Positions 26,102 through 35,279 of a stretch of 64,000 nucleotides of DNA are shown piece by piece (position 1 is the first letter of the stretch; every line of letters starts with the position of its first letter). The position numbers were made by a program, and so were the translations under genes. This DNA comes from JAAXVQ01 sp964604705. GTDB lineage: Bacteria; Oederibacteriota; JAAXVQ01. The notes beneath the pieces are model-generated. The model saw only the letters and a program-made list of their open reading frames with translations, was not told where the DNA came from and did no database searches. Where the stretch lies: contig CAZSAP010000012.1 of the NCBI GenBank assembly GCA_964604705.1, forward strand, positions 33,997 to 97,996, written 5' to 3'.

Positions 26102-27606
26102 TTGCCCGTCAGCCTCCTTTTTAAATTCGGAAACCCCATGATGTGTCCTGTGGCCACGGCCGCGGAAACCGAAACCCCCAAAATACCCGGGAGCACCACG
26201 CTCTGCCCGGCCAACATGACATTGTCCAAACGCGTGCGTACGGAAAGTGTGGCCTCACGCAGGCGATTGCAGTCTTTCTTGATCCCGTACGAAGACCCTT
26301 CCCAGGTGTGCGTGTAATCCCGAAACGTAAGCGGTGTGGAGCCTTCGTAGTATTCCACCTGAGACTCTACATCGGGCCAGATAATTTTCAAGCGTTGTAT
26401 CAACGCCTGCGACATGCGCTCCTTGGCCTGCTTGTACGCCTCGGGACGCGTGGCCCGCGTGCTCTCCGCCCAGGGGGCCCACACACTCCAAGGCATGGGA
26501 CACATCAACGTGCACGACTTGGCTTTCCCAGGCGCACCTTCCACAGGTGAAACAAATACCGCCTCAGGATTGTAGGGATCGGCGTCCGGCTTTAAATGAT
26601 ACGCCGCGGCCGTATCCCATGAATTGTGCAGAAAATAATTCGTGCGCGAGGTGGGCAGCCCTTCGCCCTTGAAAACCACGGAGAGCACAAACGCGGCAAT
26701 GGTTTCTTCCAGCCCATTGATGCGCTTGCGGTAGATCGGACGTACGGCTTGGTCTTCCAGCATAAGCAACATTTCCTTGGGATGAATCGTGGAAACAATC
26801 CAGTCCGCGGGCAGCTCTTCCCCCGTGGTTAGGACAACCTTCTCAGCCCGGGTTCCCCCGGAAGAAACAATTTTTGAGACACAGGCGCGCGTGCGCAACT
26901 CGCCCCCGGCCTCCTCCAGACGCTGCACCAACGCCTGACAAAGATTCTGGCTGGGACCGTGCACACGCCAAGCGCTATTGACAAACGAATCCACAATCAA
27001 CGCGTGGATGTAGAGGGGGCATTCGTCGGGGGCAATGCCGTAGAGCGCATTGTTCGCACTTAAAACAGCCCGGAGTTTGGGATCCGGAAAACGCTCTTCC
27101 AAATACACCGAAAGCGACATCAGCGCTTTGGGATCGGCCATGATTTCTTCGCGCCCAGGCTCAAAGGTCGCGTCCAAGTTGTACATGGGAAAGTGGTCGG
27201 CAATGCTCCGCCACTCAGCAAAGGTTTCGAGGAGCTTTTCCTTGTCGGCCGGAAAAGCCGTGACCATGTGTTGGATGTAGTCGTCCCAGTTCTGGGGGAC
27301 TTGAAACGCGGCGTCGGGAAAGCGGTATTCCTCAAACACGGTCTCATCCATGCGGTCAAATTGGCAGAGCGGGAACAAATCCAACGCATTAAAGTATTTC
27401 CAAAGCACTTGCTGAGGCGCCAGCGAGCCTATGTAGTGAACGCCGGTATCAAACCACTGACCTTTGCGCTTAAAACTGGCGAGCAAGCCGCCGGGAGTAG
27501 GCTCCTTTTCCAACACGGTCACCTGCATGCCTTCCCGAGCCAAAAGCGCACCGGCAAACAATCCGGCCATGCCGGAACCTATCACAACCACCTTAGGAGA
27601 TCCCAT
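26098..27606 (-). CDS. CrtI/carotenoid-isomerase-like FAD-dependent oxidoreductase
   Basis: A 502-residue flavoprotein of the phytoene desaturase / retinol saturase / carotenoid isomerase group. VVVIGSGMAGLFAGALLAR is the FAD dinucleotide motif (GxGxxG), with TVLEKEPTPGGLLASF after it. The C-terminal SVVLPGILGVSVSAAVATGH is the second FAD-contact region. Such enzymes desaturate, isomerise or saturate conjugated chains. Related genes occur in flexirubin clusters and in gene sets proposed for ladderane lipids. It overlaps the ketosynthase start by ATGA, so it probably acts on the nascent polyene. The reaction (desaturation or isomerisation) is unknown. Confidence 0.85.
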   Translation of the reverse strand: MGSPKVVVIGSGMAGLFAGALLAREGMQVTVLEKEPTPGGLLASFKRKGQWFDTGVHYIGSLAPQQVLWKYFNALDLFPLCQFDRMDETVFEEYRFPDAAFQVPQNWDDYIQHMVTAFPADKEKLLETFAEWRSIADHFPMYNLDATFEPGREEIMADPKALMSLSVYLEERFPDPKLRAVLSANNALYGIAPDECPLYIHALIVDSFVNSAWRVHGPSQNLCQALVQRLEEAGGELRTRACVSKIVSSGGTRAEKVVLTTGEELPADWIVSTIHPKEMLLMLEDQAVRPIYRKRINGLEETIAAFVLSVVFKGEGLPTSRTNYFLHNSWDTAAAYHLKPDADPYNPEAVFVSPVEGAPGKAKSCTLMCPMPWSVWAPWAESTRATRPEAYKQAKERMSQALIQRLKIIWPDVESQVEYYEGSTPLTFRDYTHTWEGSSYGIKKDCNRLREATLSVRTRLDNVMLAGQSVVLPGILGVSVSAAVATGHIMGFPNLKRRLTGK

Positions 27607-27714
27607 GTTCCTCGCCGTTTTCGTATGGAGTGGCCCCGACGGATGCGGGGGGAAAGCTTTAGATATAAAGGTTTTTCAGGTAAAAAGCAAGGGGGAAATG
27701 GGCGTGCAATCGGG

Positions 27715-28494
27715 TCAGCTAAACGTGCACGTCTCCCCATCGTAGGGGATGTGCAGGCGTACTTCCCACGGCTGTGTCTGGGCATAGGTCGCCAACTCGG
27801 CGCGGTGCAGGCGGCAATGGTTGATCGCCTCCATGTGTACGGCCACGAGTTCGGCCTGCGGTACAGCCCGAGCAAGGGTGTCAATGCCCGCTGCATCCAA
27901 GGTGATGGCCTTCCCCACATTGAAGCGGGCCGCACCCGCGTACATGATGACCACATTGGGCTGCGCGGCAGTGAGCGCCTTGGCCAAGGCCGGACACCAA
28001 ACCGTATCCCCGGTAATGCACAGGACCGGTTCGCGGTGGGCTTGGAGCACAAACCCAGCCGAGTCCCCCATCACCTTCCCCAATAAACCCGAGCCATGTT
28101 CGCCAGGAAACATGCGGACATTGAGCCCCCCGGCAAATTCCTGGCCGCGTTGTGAAACCACACGCAAAGACGCGAAACCTTGAGCCTTTAATGTTTTCAC
28201 ATCCGCCGGCTGGCAAAAGACGGGCAACGATTTCGGGAGCAGGCGCTGCGCCGCCTGATCCCAATGGTCAAAATGCGTATGCGTCAGCAGCACCGCATCT
28301 ACGTCGCCGAGACTCTCGGGCAACACGGGCAAAGGCACCCGTGGGTTGCGTCCATACGACGACCCGAGTGTAAGCGAGGGCAAGCTTCCAGGCGAAGCCA
28401 GCATGGGGTCCACGAGCAGGCGTTGCCCGCCGTATTCAAGTATCTGGGTGGCATGGCGGATGAGTTTCAGTTTCATGGTATCACTATCCATCAC
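27715..28494 (-). CDS. metallo-beta-lactamase-fold hydrolase (UlaG-like)
   Basis: A protein of about 259 residues with THTHFDHWDQA (HxHxDH), GEHGSG and TGDTVWCP metal motifs of the MBL fold, close in style to UlaG/L-ascorbate-6-phosphate lactonase-like proteins. The substrate is unknown; MBL-fold proteins serve as thioesterases in some polyketide pathways, so hydrolysis of an acyl thioester is possible. The start is uncertain: GTG/ATG at 28494/28491 or ATG at 28476, none with a clear ribosome-binding site. It lies 108 bases before the oxidoreductase gene and right after the structured element at 28514-28621. Confidence 0.75.
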   Translation of the reverse strand: MMDSDTMKLKLIRHATQILEYGGQRLLVDPMLASPGSLPSLTLGSSYGRNPRVPLPVLPESLGDVDAVLLTHTHFDHWDQAAQRLLPKSLPVFCQPADVKTLKAQGFASLRVVSQRGQEFAGGLNVRMFPGEHGSGLLGKVMGDSAGFVLQAHREPVLCITGDTVWCPALAKALTAAQPNVVIMYAGAARFNVGKAITLDAAGIDTLARAVPQAELVAVHMEAINHCRLHRAELATYAQTQPWEVRLHIPYDGETCTFS

Positions 28495-28513
28495 GAACTA
28501 AGATAACCCGCAT

Positions 28514-28621
28514 GTCCGGACAACCGGATAAAAAAGCATAGAGGTCCCTCGTCACTGAACGAGGGACCGATCTGAGCGCGGCCCACTGGGCCAAGCGTCT
28601 TTTGAATCCGGTTGTCAGGGC
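28514..28621 (+). repeat. nested three-stem element, family A copy 1 (structured RNA or DNA candidate)
   Basis: Outer arms at 28514-28529 and 28606-28621 pair (core GACAACCGGAT / ATCCGGTTGTC, 11 bp perfect). Inside lie GCATAGAGG (28536-28544), hairpin 1 (GGTCCCTCGT / ACGAGGGACC, 28543-28568), GATCTGAGCG (28569-28578), hairpin 2 (GGCCC ACT GGGCC, 28580-28592) and AAGCGTC (28593-28599). The same three conserved stretches with different but still paired hairpins occur, inverted, at 32481-32597. On the minus strand hairpin 1 is followed by a T-run (28530-28535), so it may also end the MMPL-gene transcript. Confidence 0.8.
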
Positions 28622-28637
28622 AGATCGGTGTCGATCT

Positions 28638-31600
28638 TTATAAATGCCGCAAAATAAACAGGTGGTTCGACTTGCCTATCCCGCATGGCTCCACAGTCTC
28701 GATCTCCAGGCCTGCGGCCGCAAAGCGGGTTTTCCAACCTGCGGCATCGGCAAAGAAAAGCCCGTCCCGCTTTTTGTTGAACCCGATGGAGGTCGAGAAA
28801 ACTTCCCCGCGTTCCGTGGCACGGTAAGCCCCTTGAGCCTTCACGGCCTCACGCACAAACATGGTTCCGCCCGGTGCGAGCAACGCCGCGGCCTTTTTCA
28901 ACATGGCCACCTGCACCTCGGGTTGCGAGTAATGCAAAATATCCAAGAGCACCACGGCCTCCCCAGGTTCCCCGTTCCAGTCCAACACATTGGCACAGTG
29001 AAAGGTCAAGTGACGCTGATACCGCTGGGTGGCCTGGGCCACCTCTATTTTGCGCGCATCGTCATCCACGCCGACCACCGGGGATTCGTAGCCGTGAATT
29101 GCGGCCCAATGACTCATGATCCCATACCCGCACCCCAAGTCAATCACCCGTCCCTGGCGCGGAAGTTTCTTACCCACGGTTTCATACACCGGATCCAAGC
29201 GAAGTTTCCAGGCCACGTAGGTTTCCACGGCCGGACCCAGGTACATGTATCGTTCGCGAATTTTTTGTCGGATCAACCAAACCGGGCGCGCCATGGACCA
29301 CAGATTTTCCTTCACGGCTTGAATACGGCGGCGCGTCTCCCGTGCCATTTGCGTGGCCGGATCCTCGCCGGTGAAATCTTGCGGACGCAGCGGTTCCAAC
29401 TCAGTTATCACCGAAGCATGCTGGCCGATAAACCAGGTGTTGTCCGCCGTGCACGAGCGCGTGTCGATCAACGCCAAGGGTTGAATGGGCAATCCGGTGT
29501 CCACGGAAAGTTGAAAGGCCCCCTTGTGAAAGCGCCGCATAATCCCGTCTTTGGAGCGTGAGCCTTCGGGATAAATAATCACCGAGTGCCCCTCGCCCAG
29601 GCAGTCTTGCGACCGCTGCATAACCTCGGCGGTGTTTTCCCCGGTGGCCAGCACAAACCCCGCACCGCGTACCAGCGGACCTAAAATCGGATGGTTCCAA
29701 ACCCAGGGTTTGACCACGGCCCGCAGGCCGGGCGAGAGCGAGAGCACCAAGAGAATGTCCACCTGCGCCTCATGATTGGCCACCACAATGCATGGCCGTT
29801 TAAATCGATTGGGGTCGCACTTGAAATAGATCCTTCGCCCGTACGGAAAATAATGCATGGTGATGTACGAACATATGTGCAAGTACCAATGCGCCGTGGC
29901 CTTGGGCTTGAACCGCCGCACCACCCACAGGCCCGGCATAATAAAAATAAGATAAAAGATCACCGTAAAGGCCAATGCGGAGTAAATTAAAAACCCGCCG
30001 AGGACGGTCTTGAGCGAACGCGGAGGCACCCCCGGCTCTTTGGGTAGAAACAAAGCCATCACGCCAGGAACAAAAATCAAACTGGCCACCAGAGCCCAGG
30101 CAATGGCCAAGACAATCGAGAGTCCGGCGCTTTTTATGGCCGGATGCTGGGCAAACGCCATGAGCCCAAACCCCGACAAGGTGGTAAGGGCCGCCGTGTA
30201 GATGGACCCGCTCGGAAACGGACGCTGTTGAAACTTGGCGAACTTGCTCTCCATGCGGAACAAAGAAAAATCCGTGCCCAGTCCAAAAAGCAGGGGCACC
30301 ACGGCAATGTTGATCAAGTTGACCTTGATGCCCAGCCAGCCCATGGAGCCGAAGGTAAAGAGCATGGCGGCCCCCAAGGGGACCAGCACCACCAAGACTT
30401 GCTCAAGACGCCCCGTGGAAAACCAAACAACCAAGACAGTTACCAGCGTCGCCCACAACGCCAGCGGAACCAAATCGCGCTGGATCACATCCAAGATGCT
30501 GGCCACCAAACTTCGCTTGTCCACTAAAACCGCACCGGGTAGGACTTTGGAAATGTAGGTGCGCGCGTCGGTGGTCGACATGCCGGCGCCCAATTTGACC
30601 GGTGTGATCAAGGCGTAACGCCCGTTTGTACTCCGGATCCAACGCCCTTCCAACATGGTCCCCAGCCCGGCGTCTTTCACATCCTTCACGGTAAGCGGTG
30701 CCGCGGGTTTTTGGAGAGCCTGATAAAAAGGCTGAAACGCATTAGGCGTGAACCCTTGCCGACGCGCGGCGGCGTCCAGGGCCTGCTTTAACGCTTTTCC
30801 TCCCGGACCAAACGCCTTTTCAAACGCCGCCCGGCGTGCCTGCTGCTCGGCCTGCGAAGGTACCAGTGTGGCCAACGTTGTTCCCGCAATGCCTACTCCC
30901 TCTGCGTTCCAGGCTGCAAAGGTTGCATCCAATTGCTCGGCGCGCTGCAACAAAGCCTCTTCCGAGTCAGCCTCCAAATAGACAAACCTGCGCCCCATGG
31001 GTTCACCAAAATCACGGGCAAACGCCTGCTCCGCATGCTTGGTCTCGGATGTCAGATAATTCAGGCCTTCTGGGTCGCCCAAAAAGGTCAAGCGCTGGCA
31101 CCCCAAAACACCCATGATGATCAGACCGATCAAACCCAGCCACACAGCCCAGGAATGTTTTTTAGCCAGCGCGTCGAGCTGGTTTGAAAAGACATCAAAA
31201 TCCACCCACGGCTTGCGTGTGTGTTCGCTTTTCGGGATAATGTGCGGCAGACCCAAGAGGGCAAAACCAGCCGTACCCAGAACGCCGATGGCGGAAAAAA
31301 TCGCCAGCTGATATTGTCCGGGAAAATGCGTGAACAACAGCGTAAGAAAGGTGAGCGAGGTGGTAAGGGCGCCCAAAATGACGGGCCAGCGAATCTGCTT
31401 GGCCGCCGCGCTGGGAGACCCCGGCGTGTGTTCAACCGCATGCAGCAAGTGCAGGCCGTAGTCATCGGTCACCCCTAAGAGGGCCGAGGCCAATGCCAAT
31501 ACAATGAGCGAGTAGCTGTGTTGGGTCAAGCCCACGACCGTCATGGCCACGGACATGCCGACCAGCGATGAGATCAGCGGAAAGGGGACAAGCCACAAAC

Positions 31601-32438
31601 GCCGCATGGTGAGAAACGTAATGCCCAATAAGGCCACAAGTGAAGCCATCGAGATCCAAGCAATGTCGGCCTTCATGCGCCGGGAATTATCCCCATAGGA
31701 ACGGTGCGGACCGGTAAGGTGTACGGTGAGTGCCGGCTGCCGAAGTTCGGAGCGAATCTCAGCCACCGCTTTTTCCGCAGCCGCAAACATGGTCTCGCTG
31801 GCTCCGGTTTTCGACGGCGGGTGCACGGGCCACGCCAGGAGCAAGACATGCTTGCCGTCTTCGGAGACCAAATGCCCGCCCTGCAACGTGACTTTCTGGT
31901 CCGCCAAACCCTGAAGAGGTTTCAACACCAACCAGGAAAGATTAAGCGGATCGCTCCCGGTTTGAGCCGAGAGCCCAAAGGCAAAAGGATTCTGCGCTTG
32001 TTGGGCGATCTCCGCCAAGCGGGCATCGGCCTGCAGGAGTTTGGCGCGCACCTCGGGATACGCGGACGGATCGAGCAAGTAGGGCAACCGCTGCGTCATC
32101 AAATCCCAAAGACGCGCGCCATCGTCCAAAGAAAAGCCGGAGGTGATTTTCTTGAAATGCCCGCTGGCCATCAGGCGTTCGGACAAACGATCGGCCGCTT
32201 CCGAGGCCGTGGCCCCGGGGTTGGCGGTGTGCGCAGCATCCACATCCACCATGAGCGGCTCGTTCCCGGTTACGGCCGTGAGCCAGGTGCGGACTGCGGA
32301 AAGTTCCTCGGTTCCCGTGGGTAGATCCTTAAGCAAGTCTTCCTGCCATTGAATGCGGAAAAAAGCCCAGGTAGCACTGGCCAAAAGACCAGCCAACACC
32401 AACAGCGTAATCCATCGGGCCTTATACTTTTGAAACAT
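28638..32438 (-). CDS. MMPL exporter / PlsC-type acyltransferase / SAM methyltransferase fusion
   Basis: A 1266-residue fusion. Residues 1-~800 are an RND/MMPL-type exporter with two halves of membrane segments and two large periplasmic loops (ISMASLVALLGITFLTMRRL, VPLLFGLGTDFSLFRMESKF), as in ApeN-like lipid exporters. Around residue 885 comes a PlsC-type acyltransferase (VVANHEAQVDILLVL, HX4D; IIYPEGSRSKDG). The last ~170 residues are a class I methyltransferase (VIDLGCGYGIMSHWAAIHG near residue 1103). In aryl-polyene clusters exporter, acyltransferase and methyltransferase are usually separate. The fusion would couple methylation, acylation and transport of the product; that coupling is inference. 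Structured elements flank it on both sides. Confidence 0.88.
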   Translation of the reverse strand: MFQKYKARWITLLVLAGLLASATWAFFRIQWQEDLLKDLPTGTEELSAVRTWLTAVTGNEPLMVDVDAAHTANPGATASEAADRLSERLMASGHFKKITSGFSLDDGARLWDLMTQRLPYLLDPSAYPEVRAKLLQADARLAEIAQQAQNPFAFGLSAQTGSDPLNLSWLVLKPLQGLADQKVTLQGGHLVSEDGKHVLLLAWPVHPPSKTGASETMFAAAEKAVAEIRSELRQPALTVHLTGPHRSYGDNSRRMKADIAWISMASLVALLGITFLTMRRLWLVPFPLISSLVGMSVAMTVVGLTQHSYSLIVLALASALLGVTDDYGLHLLHAVEHTPGSPSAAAKQIRWPVILGALTTSLTFLTLLFTHFPGQYQLAIFSAIGVLGTAGFALLGLPHIIPKSEHTRKPWVDFDVFSNQLDALAKKHSWAVWLGLIGLIIMGVLGCQRLTFLGDPEGLNYLTSETKHAEQAFARDFGEPMGRRFVYLEADSEEALLQRAEQLDATFAAWNAEGVGIAGTTLATLVPSQAEQQARRAAFEKAFGPGGKALKQALDAAARRQGFTPNAFQPFYQALQKPAAPLTVKDVKDAGLGTMLEGRWIRSTNGRYALITPVKLGAGMSTTDARTYISKVLPGAVLVDKRSLVASILDVIQRDLVPLALWATLVTVLVVWFSTGRLEQVLVVLVPLGAAMLFTFGSMGWLGIKVNLINIAVVPLLFGLGTDFSLFRMESKFAKFQQRPFPSGSIYTAALTTLSGFGLMAFAQHPAIKSAGLSIVLAIAWALVASLIFVPGVMALFLPKEPGVPPRSLKTVLGGFLIYSALAFTVIFYLIFIMPGLWVVRRFKPKATAHWYLHICSYITMHYFPYGRRIYFKCDPNRFKRPCIVVANHEAQVDILLVLSLSPGLRAVVKPWVWNHPILGPLVRGAGFVLATGENTAEVMQRSQDCLGEGHSVIIYPEGSRSKDGIMRRFHKGAFQLSVDTGLPIQPLALIDTRSCTADNTWFIGQHASVITELEPLRPQDFTGEDPATQMARETRRRIQAVKENLWSMARPVWLIRQKIRERYMYLGPAVETYVAWKLRLDPVYETVGKKLPRQGRVIDLGCGYGIMSHWAAIHGYESPVVGVDDDARKIEVAQATQRYQRHLTFHCANVLDWNGEPGEAVVLLDILHYSQPEVQVAMLKKAAALLAPGGTMFVREAVKAQGAYRATERGEVFSTSIGFNKKRDGLFFADAAGWKTRFAAAGLEIETVEPCGIGKSNHLFILRHL

Positions 32439-32709
32439 GCCAACTCCTCACAAGCAAAATATGCGTATTTGAACCTGTTCAACGGTATGGCTGTACGCAT
32501 TTGAAAGACGCTTGCCTCAGAGAGGCTCGCTCAGATCGGACATCCGACTCTGCAACGGATGTCCTCTATGCTTTCAAATGCGTGCAGTCATACCGTTAAG
32601 CGAAATTTTCAGAGAAAGCATTGGTTTCCCTGACGCGGGCGAACGCGCGTACGAGACGCCTATTTCCAAAAAGATCTATCTCAAGTCCAGCTTGAGCAAG
32701 CTTCTCCGC
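32439..32709. other. intergenic stretch between the fusion gene and the glycosyltransferase
   Basis: A 271-base gap without genes. Its right part holds the nested element at 32481-32597. No clear promoter was seen, and the neighbouring genes read in the same direction, so read-through from the 35.3-kb promoter is possible. Confidence 0.5.
32481..32597 (-). repeat. nested three-stem element, family A copy 2 (inverted)
   Basis: Outer arms at 32481-32507 and 32571-32597 are 27 bases long with two mismatches, both of which would be G-U pairs on the plus strand. Read on the minus strand, the inside gives GCATAGAGG (32563-32571), hairpin 1 (GGACATCCG / CGGATGTCC, 32538-32564), GATCTGAGCG (32528-32537), hairpin 2 (GCCTC TCT GAGGC, 32514-32526) and AAGCGTC (32507-32513). 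These are the same three conserved stretches as at 28514-28621, with both hairpin stems changed in sequence yet still complementary. It lies 113 bases past the glycosyltransferase stop. Confidence 0.8.
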
Positions 32710-33897
32710 TTAGGAGGATGCTCGGGATTTCCTCAGGGTTAAAAGTCCATAGCTTAGAAACCCCGCGCCCACTCCGGCCAATACGGCCAGCAGGCAACTG
32801 CCCACAAGGTACTCGCCCACCCGAGAAGAAATCACCTCCGGCGTGAAAGCCCGGAGGCTGATAACGTCCCACATCCATTGCCCCGAGAGCACCCAATGCC
32901 CCAAAAGCAACGACGCGTACACGATGGCGGGGATCATGGGTGGCAACGAAATGTTGGCTGCGATAAGGACCAGCAAAATGTTCAAGTGCAGCCGCTGGGC
33001 CAAAAACCCGGCGACCAGCATTTGAAACCCCCAAATCGGAACAATGCCCATGAACACACCGAACCCAATGGCCAGAGCCACATGTCCGGAGGCTTGGCTC
33101 CTGCCCCAAAGATACTGATCCCAGACCAACCGCAAACGTGCACCCCAGGTCGGAGGCCAAACCAAAGGCGTGGCCGGGACAAAACGCATAAACGGCCAAG
33201 GCCAAAGACGTCGGCAGACCAAGTACGCATTGACGCAGGAATTCAAGAAAAAATCTTGCACGGGTCGAAAATGCGAGGCCGGCTTGGCCGCATACGAAAT
33301 CGAGATTGGTACCTCGCGCACCTGCAACCCACCCCAAAGCAAACGGACCAAAACCTCGGTCTCCCAACCGTACCGTCGACTGCGAATCTTTAGAGACGCA
33401 AACGGAGGCACCGGATACAACCGAAAACCACTCTGCGCATCCTTGACCGTAGCCCCGGTCTCAATCCAAATCCAAAAATTCGAGAACGCGCGGCCAAACC
33501 GCGAGCGCAGCGGTGCACCGTCTTGGCCTTGGTCGCGGCTGCCAATCACCACCGTATCCAAACGAGCCTCGGCCGCCGCCACCAGCCGCACCGCATCAGC
33601 AGGATCGTGCTGTCCGTCCGCATCGAGCGTAACGGCCCAGGCAAAACCTTGCTTCGCGGCATGCGCCAACCCTTGAGCCAAGGCGCGCCCTTTCCCTTCG
33701 TTGTGCGAAAGCCGCACCACCGTTACCTCGGGAAACGCCGCGAGACACTGCGACGTCTCATCGGTGGACCCATCGTCGATCACGATCAACGGCCAGCCCA
33801 GATGTGCGGCACGGGTCAGAACCGGAGCCAAAAAACGTCCGTGATTGTAAGTGGGAATCAACACACATATACGCGGGGATTTATGCGAGACCGACAT
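32710..33897 (-). CDS. GT2 glycosyltransferase fused to DUF2062 membrane domain
   Basis: A 395-residue protein. Residues 1-~220 are a GT-A family 2 glycosyltransferase (CVLIPTYNHGRFL, VIDDGSTDET, VTLDADGQHDPAD with the DxD). The C-terminal part (from about residue 260, HVALAIGFGVFMGIVPIWGF) is the DUF2062 membrane domain with about three segments. The fusion is common in aryl-polyene and flexirubin-type clusters, where it attaches or polymerises a sugar on the lipid carrier, although its exact product is unknown. It starts 30 bases after the ligase stop and reads toward the exporter fusion. Confidence 0.88.
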   Translation of the reverse strand: MSVSHKSPRICVLIPTYNHGRFLAPVLTRAAHLGWPLIVIDDGSTDETSQCLAAFPEVTVVRLSHNEGKGRALAQGLAHAAKQGFAWAVTLDADGQHDPADAVRLVAAAEARLDTVVIGSRDQGQDGAPLRSRFGRAFSNFWIWIETGATVKDAQSGFRLYPVPPFASLKIRSRRYGWETEVLVRLLWGGLQVREVPISISYAAKPASHFRPVQDFFLNSCVNAYLVCRRLWPWPFMRFVPATPLVWPPTWGARLRLVWDQYLWGRSQASGHVALAIGFGVFMGIVPIWGFQMLVAGFLAQRLHLNILLVLIAANISLPPMIPAIVYASLLLGHWVLSGQWMWDVISLRAFTPEVISSRVGEYLVGSCLLAVLAGVGAGFLSYGLLTLRKSRASS

Positions 33898-33927
33898 GAA
33901 CCATCCTTTGTCCCTGATGCATCTTGA

Positions 33928-35217
33928 TCACAGGCCGGTCGGACGGCGGTCAATGAACCAGCGGCGCTTGCGGTATTCACCCTCGAATTGCAGGGTGGTA
34001 ATCTCTTCTCCCGGAACGACGCGGATGTCCGGATAGATCTTCAACTCGGCCTGGATACGTTCTCGCAGGCGCTCGGAAATCTGCGGATGTGCGGTGTCCA
34101 CCAACAACGTGAGCTTGTCCGAGAGGGCATCCTCGCTTTCCACCACCAACACATGGTTGCGCACCTCCGGCTCGGCTTGCATAATCTCATGAATCACGGC
34201 TGGAAAGACCGTGGTGCCCTTAACCTTCAGCATTTGCCCGCGGCGTCCGAGAATCGGGCCCAGGCGTGGCGTGATCCGTCCACACGTGCACGGGTCGGTC
34301 AGCATGAACGTGTAATCCCCTGTACGGTAACGAAGCAGCGGCATGCCGGTAATGCCAAAGGGCGTGACGCACACCTCCCCGATTTCACCGGACGGGACCG
34401 GATGACCGCGGTCATCCACAATTTCAACGTGCATCAGCTCCGGATGCAGATGCCCGCCGCACCCGGACTCGCATTCGCCAAAGGTCGTGGACATTTCCGT
34501 GCTGGCATACGTGGAAAAAACCTGGGCGTCCCAAGCACGGGCAATGGTCTGTCCCAAGGCGTTCAAAGAAAAATCTGCATGCCGCACCGGCTCTCCGATG
34601 CAAATCAGTTTGCGTACGGCGTTGCGTCGCAACGAGACTCCGGTCTCTTCGGCGTACAGGGCCACACGCTTTAAAAACGAAGGGACTGAGACAATGGCCG
34701 TCACTCCGGCGGTATCCAAAAACTTAAGCAGAAACGCCGGTGAGATCGGCCCTACGCGCAGAACCGTGGCCCCCAATCGCCGCAACCCCATGTAGTACGC
34801 CATGCCCGCCATGAAACAGCGATCCAAGGTCACGCCCAAGGCCACGACATCTTTATCCGTGATCCCGGCCAAGTGAAACGACAACTGCTCGTTGTACGCC
34901 AACCGCGCCAAGTCGTCTTCAGAAAGTTTAAAAAATATGGGTGCCCCACTGGTTCCTGAGGTGGTTACAATGTCCGCCACCTCTTCAGGTCGAATGCACA
35001 AGAAGCGGTCGCCTTCACTCGAAAGGGCCTCTTTATCCGTGGTGGGTATATGCTTGAGGTCGGCCAACGTCTTGATGTCCGTTAAGGACACACCTTCCCG
35101 GTCCATGAGGTCCCGGTAAAACGGTGAACGGTTGTAAATGTAGTGAATCGTCTTGCGCAATTGTCGGGTTTGCAGAATTTCGATTTCTTCAAGCGTGAAC
35201 ATTTCAGAATGCGACAT
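33928..35217 (-). CDS. PaaK-like AMP-forming CoA ligase
   Basis: A 429-residue acyl/aryl-adenylating enzyme of the phenylacetate-CoA ligase group. It shows VTTSGTSGAPIFFKLS (P-loop), YASTEM, RYRTGD and a C-terminal lid (MLKVKGTTVFPAVIHEIM). A four-Cys motif (CESGCG, CTCGRI) typical of PaaK-type enzymes is visible. It would activate the starter acid as its CoA or ACP thioester; in aryl-polyene clusters the comparable ligase activates 4-hydroxybenzoate or coumarate. No ammonia lyase was found here, so the starter is unclear. The ATG at 35217 was chosen for its GAAGGA site; a TTG at 35229 is in frame. A sigma70-like promoter lies upstream. Confidence 0.85.
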   Translation of the reverse strand: MSHSEMFTLEEIEILQTRQLRKTIHYIYNRSPFYRDLMDREGVSLTDIKTLADLKHIPTTDKEALSSEGDRFLCIRPEEVADIVTTSGTSGAPIFFKLSEDDLARLAYNEQLSFHLAGITDKDVVALGVTLDRCFMAGMAYYMGLRRLGATVLRVGPISPAFLLKFLDTAGVTAIVSVPSFLKRVALYAEETGVSLRRNAVRKLICIGEPVRHADFSLNALGQTIARAWDAQVFSTYASTEMSTTFGECESGCGGHLHPELMHVEIVDDRGHPVPSGEIGEVCVTPFGITGMPLLRYRTGDYTFMLTDPCTCGRITPRLGPILGRRGQMLKVKGTTVFPAVIHEIMQAEPEVRNHVLVVESEDALSDKLTLLVDTAHPQISERLRERIQAELKIYPDIRVVPGEEITTLQFEGEYRKRRWFIDRRPTGL

Positions 35218-35279
35218 GCGTTCCTTCAACCACCCTTCGGGAGCTCTCCTGCGTCTAAAAAACCGAGACCGATGCGCTC

